Below are positions 56,249 to 64,000 of a stretch of DNA of 64,000 nucleotides, piece by piece. The translations under genes and the position numbers were made by a program. The DNA is taken from the NCBI GenBank assembly GCA_016720065.1, contig JADJXY010000002.1, positions 2,121,001 through 2,185,000 on the forward strand, in the 5' to 3' direction. Positions within the stretch are counted from its first letter, which is position 1, and every line of letters begins with the position of its first letter. This DNA is from Betaproteobacteria bacterium. Lineage in GTDB: Bacteria > Pseudomonadota > Gammaproteobacteria > Burkholderiales > Rhodocyclaceae. The notes beneath the pieces are model-generated. The model saw only the letters and a program-made list of their open reading frames with translations. It was not told the DNA's origin and searched no databases.

Positions 56249-58170
56249 GCGAGATAGGATTGCAGTTCGACGGTCACGTCTTCGTGGGAGCGCCGGTCGA
56301 GATAGACGCGAGCCCAGACTTCGAAATTGACCAGGGCCACCAGGGCGTCGGTGTAGTCCTGCCGGCTGGCCCGGTGGTCGGCCACCAGGCGCTGCACCAC
56401 GGCGGAATCGAAGAGCCCGCGGCGGGCCATGGCTTCCGGGGACAGCAGGCGGTCGAGGAGCCGGCCCAGTTCCCCCTTGAGCCAGGCGCCCATGGGGGTG
56501 CCGAAGCCCCGCTTCTTGCGGTGCAGGATGTCGGCGGGCAGACGGGCGCCCAGGGCCTTCTTCATGGCCGCCTTGAGAACGCCCCCCTTGACCTTGACGG
56601 CCTCGGGCATGGTGGCCGCCATTTCAAGGAGTTCGTGGTCGAGAAGCGGCACCCGGCATTCCAGCGAGACGGTCATGCTCATCTTGTCGGTGAGCATGAG
56701 CAGGTCGTCGGGCAACTGGGAGGCCATATCCACCGCCAGCATGCGGTTGCAGGAATCGTCCTGCCGCGCACCGGCGAAGGCATCCACCAGGGGATCCCAG
56801 GCCTCCTGCGGCGCGGCGCGCTGCAATTGCCCAGCCAGGGAGCGATCCATGATCTGCAGATAGGCGCGGTAGCGTTCCTCGAAGGACAACTCGGCCGTGG
56901 CGAGGAAGCCCTTGGCCAGACGGGCGACGTTGAGCCATCTGGAATGGCGGTCGGCGGGCAGGAGCCGCCCCACCCCCTTGGCCATGCCCTGCAGCGCCCC
57001 CGGCAGGCGATTGAAGCGCTCGGCGTAGTGGTTGCCCAGGTAGCGCCGATAGCCGCCGAAGAGTTCGTCGCCTCCCACGCCGGAGAGGATGACGGTCACG
57101 TCGCGGCGGGCAAATTCGCTCACCAGGTAGGTGGTGATGAAGGCGGTGTCGGCGATGGGTTCGTCCATGTGCCATAGAAGCCGCGGCAGGAGGGAGACCA
57201 CATCGGGCTTGACCACGATTTCGTGGTGGTCGGTGGCGAAAAGCTCGGCCACCCGGCGGGCGTAGGGGAGTTCGTTGTAGAAATTGTCCGCCGCCGAGCC
57301 CCCGAAACCGATGGCGTAGGTCTTGACCGGCTGTGTCGTGGCGGCCGCCATGCAGGCCACCACGGCGGAGGAATCGATGCCCCCGGAGAGGAAGGCGCCG
57401 ATGGGCACGTCGGAAACCATCTGGGCCCGCACCGCCCGGTCGATGCCCTCGGCGATGCGCTCGATCCATTCGCTTTCGGAAACGCGGCCGTCGATCTTTT
57501 CCGGCGGCGACCAGTAGCGGCGCTGGCAGGCCTCGCCCCCTTCGACGACGAGCAGGGTGGCCACCGGCAGTTTGCCGATGCCGGAGAACATGGAGCGGGG
57601 CGCCGAGACGTAGCCCAGGTTGAGGTAACTCGCCAGGGCCACGGGGTCGACCTCGGCCGTGCTGCCGGGCAGGGCAAGAAGGGCCTTGGCCTCGGTGGCG
57701 AAGGCGATGCGGCGGCCATCCCGGCGCCAGTAGAGCGGCTTGACGCCGACGCGGTCACGCCCGATGAGCAGGCGGCGGCGGCGGGAATCCCACAGCGCAA
57801 AGTTGTACATGCCGTTGAGGCGCAGGACGAAATCGTCGCCCCAGGCCTCGTAGGCGTGCAGCAGCACCTCGCAGTCGGAGCCGGTGCGGAAGCGGTGGCC
57901 CAGGGCGCTCAGTTCGTCGCGCAATTCGCGGAAATTGTAGATTTCGCCGTTGCACACCAGCCAGAGGGACTCGTCCTCGTTGGTGAGCGGTTGATGCCCT
58001 CCCGCCAGATCGATGATCGACAGGCGGCGCATGCCGATGACGCAGTTGCCGTCGTGGTGCCAGCCGTGGTCGTCGGGCCCCCGGTGGCGGGTGACGTCGC
58101 CCATGAGGGGCATGAGCGCTGGATCGGCAGGAGTGCCGTCGAGATGGATGATGCCGTAAATGCCGCACAT
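56245..58170 (-). CDS. XrtA/PEP-CTERM amidotransferase (TIGR03108 type), copy A
   Basis: A 641-residue glutamine-dependent asparagine-synthase-like enzyme. It begins MCGIYGI with the catalytic Cys2, has RHRGPDDHG and NGEIYNFRELR of the glutaminase domain, and LSGGIDSSAVVACMA of the ATP-binding domain. It probably amidates a carboxylate, for example a uronic acid of the polymer or a lipid-linked precursor; this is inference. It is the same length as copy B at 59429-61354 and clearly a paralogue, and the two are separated by one glycosyltransferase. Confidence 0.92.
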   Translation of the reverse strand: MCGIYGIIHLDGTPADPALMPLMGDVTRHRGPDDHGWHHDGNCVIGMRRLSIIDLAGGHQPLTNEDESLWLVCNGEIYNFRELRDELSALGHRFRTGSDCEVLLHAYEAWGDDFVLRLNGMYNFALWDSRRRRLLIGRDRVGVKPLYWRRDGRRIAFATEAKALLALPGSTAEVDPVALASYLNLGYVSAPRSMFSGIGKLPVATLLVVEGGEACQRRYWSPPEKIDGRVSESEWIERIAEGIDRAVRAQMVSDVPIGAFLSGGIDSSAVVACMAAATTQPVKTYAIGFGGSAADNFYNELPYARRVAELFATDHHEIVVKPDVVSLLPRLLWHMDEPIADTAFITTYLVSEFARRDVTVILSGVGGDELFGGYRRYLGNHYAERFNRLPGALQGMAKGVGRLLPADRHSRWLNVARLAKGFLATAELSFEERYRAYLQIMDRSLAGQLQRAAPQEAWDPLVDAFAGARQDDSCNRMLAVDMASQLPDDLLMLTDKMSMTVSLECRVPLLDHELLEMAATMPEAVKVKGGVLKAAMKKALGARLPADILHRKKRGFGTPMGAWLKGELGRLLDRLLSPEAMARRGLFDSAVVQRLVADHRASRQDYTDALVALVNFEVWARVYLDRRSHEDVTVELQSYLA

Positions 58171-58184
58171 GGCAGCGCTCTCTC

Positions 58185-59432
58185 TTAATGGGGGCCTAAC
58201 ACGGCCTGCCGCTGGGGCGGCAGGAGGCGACGGTAGACGTTGCGGTAGTTTTCCGCGCTGCGCGTCCAGGTCCGCTCGCGCTCGACAAAGGCGCGACCGG
58301 CCTCGCGTATGGCCTGCCAGCGATGGCGATCGGTCAGGAGTCGGGCCACCGCGACCGCGAGGGCCTGGCTGTCATTGGCCGGGAAGAGAATCCCCGTTTC
58401 GCCGTCGCGGATCAATTCCCGGTGCCCCCCCACGTCGGAAGCGACGAGGAGTTTGCCCTGGGCCATGGCCTCCAGGGGCTTCAAGGGCGTCACCAGTTCG
58501 GTGAGACGCATGGGCTTGCGGGGGTAGCAGAGAAGGTCGATCTGGCTGTAGTAGCGCTGCACCTCGGCGTGGGGCACCCGGCCGCTGAAGACGATGCGGT
58601 CGGCGAGCCCCAGGGCGACGGCCTGATCGCGCAGCGCCGCCGCCTGGGGACCGCCCCCGACGAGCAGCACCTTGAGATCGGGAAAGCGCGGGGCCAGCAG
58701 GGCGAAGGCTTCCAGCAGGAGGTCGAGGCCTTCGTAGCCGTAGAAGGAGCCGGCGAAGCCCAGGACGGTGGCCCCTTCGAGCCCCAGACGCTGCCGCAAT
58801 TCGGGATCGGGCGCCTGGCCATAGGCGAAGGCTTCGACATTGACGGCGTTGGGGATGACGGTCACCTTGGAGGCAGGGATGCCCCCGCGGGAGAGGATGT
58901 CCCCCCGTAGCCCTTCGCAGATGGTAGTCACCGCGGCGGCCCGCCGCAGGGCCCAGGTTTCCAGCGCCCGACCGATGCGGTAGCGCAGGCTGCCTTCCCG
59001 GGTGGTGCCGTGGTCGACGGCCGCATCTTCCCAGGAGGCGCGCATCTCATAGACCACCGGCACGCCGCGCCGCCGGCCGGCGCGCAGGGCCGGGATGGCG
59101 TTGAGGACCGGGGAATGGGGATGCAGGATGTCCGGTTCAAAGAGACAGATCAGTTCCTCGAGTCGCGCCTGGGTGGCGTCCATCTGGCGGAAGTAGCCCC
59201 GCAAACCGGCCATGGCGGCCGTGGCGGGCGTGCGATGGAAGGTCCAGCCGTCCACCGTTTCCTCCAGGGCCTCGCCGGGGCCTTGCTTGGGCGTGGTGAG
59301 ATGCAGGGTCTCCCAGCCGAAGCCCCGCTGCTCGTGCAGGAGGGCCAGGGTGCGGAAGGCATAGCCGCTGTGCAGCGGAATCGAGTGGTCGAGGACGTGC
59401 AGCACCCGCAGGGGACGGTCGGCGGCGATCAC
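58185..59432 (-). CDS. XrtA/PEP-CTERM glycosyltransferase, Daro_2409 family (TIGR04063)
   Basis: A 415-residue GT4 enzyme. RVLHVLDHSIPLHSGYAFRT near the start and LVTPLKPLEAMAQGKLLVASDVGGH near the end are typical. The open frame extends to 59792, but that part lies inside the upstream amidotransferase gene. The GTG at 59432 overlaps that gene's TGA (GTGA), so translational coupling supports the start. The family was named for a Dechloromonas aromatica protein, one reason for suggesting a Rhodocyclales host. Confidence 0.92.
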   Translation of the reverse strand: MIAADRPLRVLHVLDHSIPLHSGYAFRTLALLHEQRGFGWETLHLTTPKQGPGEALEETVDGWTFHRTPATAAMAGLRGYFRQMDATQARLEELICLFEPDILHPHSPVLNAIPALRAGRRRGVPVVYEMRASWEDAAVDHGTTREGSLRYRIGRALETWALRRAAAVTTICEGLRGDILSRGGIPASKVTVIPNAVNVEAFAYGQAPDPELRQRLGLEGATVLGFAGSFYGYEGLDLLLEAFALLAPRFPDLKVLLVGGGPQAAALRDQAVALGLADRIVFSGRVPHAEVQRYYSQIDLLCYPRKPMRLTELVTPLKPLEAMAQGKLLVASDVGGHRELIRDGETGILFPANDSQALAVAVARLLTDRHRWQAIREAGRAFVERERTWTRSAENYRNVYRRLLPPQRQAVLGPH

Positions 59433-61354
59433 GCGGCAATCTCCAGCTTGCGCGGCTGATCCTCCGCGAGGACGTTGCGCAGGAAGGCTTCGAACATGAG
59501 CGTCGTCCAGATGGCGCTGGAGTAATCGCGCACGCCGCTGTCGTGGGCGCTGACCAGGTGTTCGAGAGTGTTGCGGTTGAAGAGCCCGGTGTCGGCCAGG
59601 GTGCTGCCCAGGAGGGCGTCCCGCACCCGCTGCTTGAGCGGCCCGCGGAACCAGCGCGCCAGGGGCACGGCAAAGCCCATCTTGGGACGATAGAGCACGG
59701 CCTCGGGAAGCTGCGGTTCCAGGGATTTCTTGAACAGCCACTTGCCCTCGTTGCCGCGGATCTTCAGGTCGGGCGGCAGGGTGGCCAACCACTCGACCAG
59801 GGGGTGGTCCATGAGGGGCTCCCGCACCTCCAGGGAATGAGCCATCGAGGCCCGGTCCACCTTGGTGTTGATGTCGCCCACCAGATAGGTCTTGATGTCC
59901 AGGTACTGGATGAGGGCCAGGGGGTCGTCGGTCTGCACCCGCCCGGCGTGACGTGCAAAGACTTCATAGGCGTTGTAGCCGCCCAGATCGGCCCTGAGGC
60001 GGGGCGAAAAGAGCTGGCGCCGCATGGGGTCGCGCAGGATGGAAACCGAGTGGAAGTAGGCCTGGGCCGAGGTGCGGGCCAGCGCTTCGAAGGTGGTCTT
60101 GGCGCGGAAGACGCGGGGCGCCCAGTCGGCCTTGGGATAGACCTTGCCCAAAAGGCCGAAGACCGGCTTGCGCACCCCCAGGGGCAGCAGGCTGCGCATG
60201 CGTTCTTCCATGAGGTGCAGGCGGTAGCGACGATAGCCGCCGAAGCTCTCGTCGCCCCCGTCGCCGGAAAGGGCCACCGTGACGTGACGGCGGGCCAACT
60301 GGCAGACGCGATAGGTGGGGATGGCGGAACTGTCGGCGTAGGGCTCGTCGTAGAGCCGGGCCAGGGTGTCGATGAGGTCGAAATCGTCGCTCTCGACCAG
60401 GTCGACGTGGTGGTTGGTGTGGTAGCGGTCGGCCACCATGCGGGCGAATTCGGCCTCGTTGAAGGCCGGGTCGGAGAAGGCGATGGAGCAGGTATTGACT
60501 GGATCGCCGGAAAGACCGGCCATGGCGGCGACCACCGCGCTGGAATCGACGCCGCCGGAGAGGAAGGCGCCCAGGGGCACTTCCGAAACCATGCGCAGGC
60601 GGACCGATTCCTTGAGGCGGCGCAGGAGTTCTTCCCGGGCTTCTTCCTCGCTGGGCCGGGGGCCGGCCTGGAAGCGCAGATCCCAGTATTCCCGCGGTTC
60701 GGGAAGCGCCATGCCGCGCCGCACCAGAAGAGCATGTCCGGGGCAGAGTTTCTTGGCCTGGCGAAAGACGGTACGCGGTTCGGCGACGTAGCCCAGGGCG
60801 AAATACTCTTCGATGGCGGCGGGGTCGATGTCGCGCCGCAGGCCGCCGTGAGCCAGGAGGGTTTTCAGCTCGGAGCCGAAGAGCAGCATGCCGTCGTCGA
60901 GCAGGGCGTAGTAGAGGGGCTTCACCCCCAGGCGGTCGCGCACCAGGAAGAGGGTGTCGCGGTTGCGATCCCACAGGGCGAAGGCGAACATGCCGCGAAA
61001 GCGGTCGACGCAGGATTCGCCCCAGGCCTCCCAGGCGTGCACGATGACTTCGGTATCGCTGCGGGTGTGGAAGACGTGCCCCAGGGCCTGCAACTCGGGG
61101 ATCAGTTCCTGGTAGTTGTAGATTTCACCGTTGAAGACGACGCAGACGCTGCCGTCCTCGTTGTAGAGCGGCTGCTGCCCGGTGGACAGGTCGATGATGG
61201 ACAGGCGCCGGTGGCCAAGGCCGACGCCGGGTTCCACATGGGTTCCGCCTTCGTCGGGGCCGCGGTGGAACTGGGTTTCGTTCATGCGGTGCAATACGGC
61301 GGGATCGATGGCCCGCTTGCCCCGCGTATCGAAAATTCCGGTAATGCCGCACAT
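59429..61354 (-). CDS. XrtA/PEP-CTERM amidotransferase, copy B
   Basis: A 641-residue asparagine-synthase-like enzyme. It opens MCGITGIFDTRGKRAIDP with Cys2, has FHRGPDEGGTHVEPG and NGEIYNYQELIPEL, and an intact LSGGVDSSAVVAAMAG synthetase motif. It resembles copy A throughout but is divergent enough to have a separate substrate. The start follows the TIGR03088-type transferase by 48 bases. Both paralogues keep all visible catalytic residues, so neither is a decayed copy. Confidence 0.92.
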   Translation of the reverse strand: MCGITGIFDTRGKRAIDPAVLHRMNETQFHRGPDEGGTHVEPGVGLGHRRLSIIDLSTGQQPLYNEDGSVCVVFNGEIYNYQELIPELQALGHVFHTRSDTEVIVHAWEAWGESCVDRFRGMFAFALWDRNRDTLFLVRDRLGVKPLYYALLDDGMLLFGSELKTLLAHGGLRRDIDPAAIEEYFALGYVAEPRTVFRQAKKLCPGHALLVRRGMALPEPREYWDLRFQAGPRPSEEEAREELLRRLKESVRLRMVSEVPLGAFLSGGVDSSAVVAAMAGLSGDPVNTCSIAFSDPAFNEAEFARMVADRYHTNHHVDLVESDDFDLIDTLARLYDEPYADSSAIPTYRVCQLARRHVTVALSGDGGDESFGGYRRYRLHLMEERMRSLLPLGVRKPVFGLLGKVYPKADWAPRVFRAKTTFEALARTSAQAYFHSVSILRDPMRRQLFSPRLRADLGGYNAYEVFARHAGRVQTDDPLALIQYLDIKTYLVGDINTKVDRASMAHSLEVREPLMDHPLVEWLATLPPDLKIRGNEGKWLFKKSLEPQLPEAVLYRPKMGFAVPLARWFRGPLKQRVRDALLGSTLADTGLFNRNTLEHLVSAHDSGVRDYSSAIWTTLMFEAFLRNVLAEDQPRKLEIAA

Positions 61355-61402
61355 GGTGTCGTTCAGTCTCTGTTGGTCAGGGTTGGGTCGCCGGCACCAG
61401 GC

Positions 61403-62566
61403 TCAGCGGACCGTGGAGAGGCTACGGCCGGCGATGAGCCCGCCGTAGAGACGGTCGTAGGCGGCGATCATCGCACCGATGGAAAAACGCCGCTCGACTT
61501 CCTGGCGGCCGGCCAGACCCATGTGGCGCGTCGCTTCGGGCGCCAGGGCACGGGCGACGATGGCCGCAGCCAGGGCCGGAGCGTCGGCCGCTGGGACCAG
61601 CTCGCCGGTGGCGTTCGGCAAGACGAGTTCGCCGTTGCCGCCCACCGCCGTGGCGACGACCGGCAGGCCGGACGCCATGGCCTCCAGGATGGTATTGGAA
61701 ACGCCTTCGGCCAGGGAAGGCAGGACGAAGAGATCCAGGCCCCGCAGGATATCGGGAATATCTGCCCGCTCCCCCGGGAGCCAGGCCAGATGGGCGACTC
61801 CCGCCTCCTCCAGAATGGCGAGGGAACGGGCGCGCAGGGGGCCGTCGCCGATCATGACCAGGCGCAGGCGGTCGGCCAGCTCGGGACGGGTTTGCAGGGC
61901 GAGGACGAAGGCCCGGGCCAGGTTGGTCTGGTCCTTGACCTCCTGCATGCGGCCGACGGTGCCCACGAGCCAGTGGCCGGGACCGAAGGGGCAGCCGGTA
62001 ATGGCCTGCCGTGTGGCAGCGGGCGCAAAACGCTCCGCATCGACTCCGTTGTAGATTTGTCCCACCCTGCGCCCAGATATGCCGACCCGATGCACGAGAT
62101 AGTGTTCGAGATCGCGGGACAGGGCGAGGTAATACGTCACAAACGGGCTGTACAGGCGGCGAATCCAGTGGCCTTTACGGCTCGAACCGTCCAGGTCGCC
62201 CACGTCACGGCCGTGCTCACTGTGCACGCGCACCGGCACGCCGGCGGCCCAGGCGGGCAGCGCGGCTTCCAGCGCCCCCAGGTTGCGGGTATGGACGATG
62301 GCCGGCCGCTCGGCACGGAAAAGGCGGAAAAGGCGCGGGTAGAGATGGAAGGCGTGCCCCGGCGGCTTGTCGAGGGCCAGGAAACGGACGTCGTCAGCGG
62401 TGATCCGCTGGCGAAAATCGGTCACTTCGGTCAGGGCGACGACCAGGTGGCGGTAAGCGCCCCGGGGCAGGCGATTGATGAGATTGACCACCCCGTTTTC
62501 CAGCCCGCCGGTGGCGAAGCGGTAGACGACGTGGATGATGAGGGGCCGGGTATCGGCTGCCGTCAC
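61403..62566 (-). CDS. XrtA/PEP-CTERM system glycosyltransferase (TIGR03088 type)
   Basis: A 387-residue GT4 enzyme. IIHVVYRFATGGLENGVVNLI is the family N-terminus; VHSEHGRDVGDLDGSSRK and LPSLAEGVSNTILEAMASGLPVVATAVGG mark the acceptor and donor parts. It lies directly behind xrtA, with a four-base overlap, as in most XrtA loci. It adds a sugar to the growing lipid-linked chain; donor unknown. Confidence 0.93.
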   Translation of the reverse strand: MTAADTRPLIIHVVYRFATGGLENGVVNLINRLPRGAYRHLVVALTEVTDFRQRITADDVRFLALDKPPGHAFHLYPRLFRLFRAERPAIVHTRNLGALEAALPAWAAGVPVRVHSEHGRDVGDLDGSSRKGHWIRRLYSPFVTYYLALSRDLEHYLVHRVGISGRRVGQIYNGVDAERFAPAATRQAITGCPFGPGHWLVGTVGRMQEVKDQTNLARAFVLALQTRPELADRLRLVMIGDGPLRARSLAILEEAGVAHLAWLPGERADIPDILRGLDLFVLPSLAEGVSNTILEAMASGLPVVATAVGGNGELVLPNATGELVPAADAPALAAAIVARALAPEATRHMGLAGRQEVERRFSIGAMIAAYDRLYGGLIAGRSLSTVR

Positions 62567-64000
62567 CGGGGCGCCCCCTCACCGTCGAGCAGGGCATGCA
62601 GGGCAGGCGCCGCTTCTGCGGCGAAGCGCTCGAGGACGGTGGCAGGCGCTGCGCCGCCGGCGCTTTCGCTTGAAATCACGATGACCGCCGCGGCATCTCC
62701 GCGACCCAGAAGCCGCGACCAGACGGTGCGCAGGCGGGCTTCGACCTCGCTCGTACAAAGGGCGCCATCGACCCAATACCAGCGCCAGATGGTCCGCCGT
62801 CGGGCGTCGGTTCCCACTGCCGCGGCCTTGGGCGCGAGCTGGAGGACGGGAAGCTCCAGGACGCGCCCGGCCAGCGGCACGGCCTGACGCGAGGTGGCGA
62901 TGACGGTCCACTGCGGATCATCGGCGCGCACCACCGTATTGGTCGAGGTGATGAGTTTTCTCTCGGGAGTCTGCTGGCGGTAGTAGGCGACGAAAACGTC
63001 GACTCCGGCCCCGTCCCGGGTCAGGTGGACCCGGCCTGTGGCGGAAGCCTTCTGATAGGCGGGGACGAAGGCGGTCGGGGCCGAGGCGGCCTGCCAGGCG
63101 CCCCAGGGGATGCGGGCGAAGTCCGGAGGCGGCACCTCTGCGGCCCGTGCCTCGCTGTGTTCGACCCAGGCCATGAACGCGGGGGGCAAGGCCGCAAAGG
63201 CGATCAGCAGGGCGATGACGGCGCCGAGCCGGCGGGAGGAGAACCGGGGCACCCAGGGGGTTTCCGGGGCTTCGGGCAGCGCGCCGTCGGGTTCGGCCCT
63301 CTCGGCCCAGCGGGCGCCGATCCAGAACAGGAGGAGGATGACGAGGCCGAAGAAGACCCAGCCGTAAACCAGGTGATCGACGCCGACCGCCAAGCGGTTC
63401 CCGGAAAGATGGCCGAGCATGACGATCATGTAGGCCCGCGCCCAGTTGGCGACGATGGGCACGACGACGGAGAGCGCCATGAAGGCCAGCCGGCGCCAGG
63501 GCGCGCGGAAATTGAGGTAGGCGAAGAGCGTCCCCACCATGGTCGAGGCGAGCAGATAGCGCACCCCGCTGCACGCTTCGACCACCGACCAGTGGCCGGA
63601 GGGAATGACGAAACTCAGGCCTTCCCGGTAGACCGGAACCCCCGTAAACCGCAGCCCCGCCACGGCGAAATCCGCCGTCCAGTCCATGAGCCGCGGCATG
63701 GCGAATTCGCCCACCGGAACGGCAAAGAGCAGGAAAGCCAGGGGAAAGGCAAGGCGCCAGGCCAGGCGGGGGCCGAGCAGGGCGAGAAAGGCGAGGATGA
63801 GGGTGAGCACTGCCGCCAACTGGACCAGGGCATTGGCCGAGGCGAGTTCCCCCAAGAGCCACAGGAGGCCCACCGGAAGCAGCGCCAGGGTCCAGGCCGG
63901 AGCCGGCTCCGGCGCCAGGGGAGCGATGCGCTGGCGGGCGCGCCAGACCAGCCAGGCGCTGATGAGGGGAACGACGAATCCGTGGGTAAAGGTTTCCGAC
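62563..64000 (-). CDS. xrtA: exosortase A with EpsI-type C-terminal domain (XrtA), 5' end outside
   Basis: Membrane protease-like sorting enzyme, cut by the right edge; at least 478 residues are seen. The frame continues through the edge without a start, with SETFTHGFVVPLIS there, the usual first part of exosortases. About eight hydrophobic segments follow, with catalytic Cys (codon 63571-63573) in VVEACSGVRYL and Arg (codon 63436-63438) in NWARAYMIVMLGH, and His in VGVDHLVYGW. The last 200 residues form the EpsI-like domain (DUF3485) fused in exosortase A. It is thought to cut PEP-CTERM tails and anchor proteins in the EPS. No PEP-CTERM protein is encoded in this window. Other XrtA genes (export and chain length) probably lie just beyond. 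Confidence 0.94.
   Translation of the reverse strand, partial: SETFTHGFVVPLISAWLVWRARQRIAPLAPEPAPAWTLALLPVGLLWLLGELASANALVQLAAVLTLILAFLALLGPRLAWRLAFPLAFLLFAVPVGEFAMPRLMDWTADFAVAGLRFTGVPVYREGLSFVIPSGHWSVVEACSGVRYLLASTMVGTLFAYLNFRAPWRRLAFMALSVVVPIVANWARAYMIVMLGHLSGNRLAVGVDHLVYGWVFFGLVILLLFWIGARWAERAEPDGALPEAPETPWVPRFSSRRLGAVIALLIAFAALPPAFMAWVEHSEARAAEVPPPDFARIPWGAWQAASAPTAFVPAYQKASATGRVHLTRDGAGVDVFVAYYRQQTPERKLITSTNTVVRADDPQWTVIATSRQAVPLAGRVLELPVLQLAPKAAAVGTDARRRTIWRWYWVDGALCTSEVEARLRTVWSRLLGRGDAAAVIVISSESAGGAAPATVLERFAAEAAPALHALLDGEGAPR

Overview
The window is a dense, GC-rich (about two thirds G+C by eye), almost gap-free stretch of exopolysaccharide (EPS) genes built around an exosortase A (XrtA / PEP-CTERM) locus. 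High GC, the gene families (PrsK/PrsR/PrsT, the XrtA-associated sugar transferases, and a glycosyltransferase of the type named after Dechloromonas aromatica Daro_2409) and the gene order suggest a betaproteobacterium, probably of the Rhodocyclales. That placement is inference from recognised families; no 16S or other marker gene is present. I see no rRNA, tRNA or CRISPR array.

Layout. (1) 1-2759: end of a small membrane protein gene, then manC and galE for GDP-mannose and UDP-galactose. (2) 2991-6023: a compact 'HPr-rel-A' cassette behind an excellent sigma-54 promoter: a twin-arginine, Cys-rich exported protein, a PqqD-like protein, an HprK-like kinase and a nucleotidyltransferase-like protein. 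(3) 16861 down to 6039, minus strand: the initiating sugar-phosphate transferase, the PrsK/PrsR two-component pair, the TPR lipoprotein PrsT, UDP-GlcNAc 6-dehydrogenase TviB, a lytic transglycosylase and a trypsin-like protease. (4) 17398-24667, plus: fused E1 and E2 of a 2-oxoacid dehydrogenase, an acyl carrier protein, the two XrtA-associated hydrolases, an acyltransferase-fold protein and a glycosyltransferase. (5) 24710-34957: a reverse-strand ACP, then an MBOAT O-acyltransferase, an SGNH-like partner, a secreted lectin-like/kelch protein, a membrane acyltransferase, a heparinase-type lyase and a glycosyltransferase. (6) 34955-43012: a MITE, a family-2 glycosyltransferase, a WbsX-like protein, two divergent paralogous flippases, another glycosyltransferase and a TPR protein; part of this block is visibly lower in GC. 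(7) 43234-47879, plus: the XrtA-associated acyl-CoA ligase and PLP decarboxylase with an asparagine-synthase-like protein. (8) 64000 down to 47886, minus: one tightly overlapping run of 11 genes starting in xrtA: sugar transferases, two amidotransferases, GDP-mannose 6-dehydrogenase, a transglutaminase-glycosyltransferase fusion, an O-ligase, a CapK-like ligase and a deacetylase.

How it works together. ManC plus AlgD should give GDP-mannuronate and TviB should give UDP-GlcNAc-uronate, so the polymer is likely uronic-acid-rich. The TIGR03013-type transferase starts the chain, the many glycosyltransferases extend it, flippases export repeat units, and the MBOAT/SGNH/acyltransferase proteins decorate it. 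PrsK senses an unknown signal and activates PrsR, a sigma-54 activator; the sigma-54 promoter of the HPr-rel-A cassette makes that cassette a candidate PrsR target inside the same locus. The least explained parts are the HPr-rel-A cassette, the E1/E2/ACP operon without an E3, and the transglutaminase-glycosyltransferase fusion.
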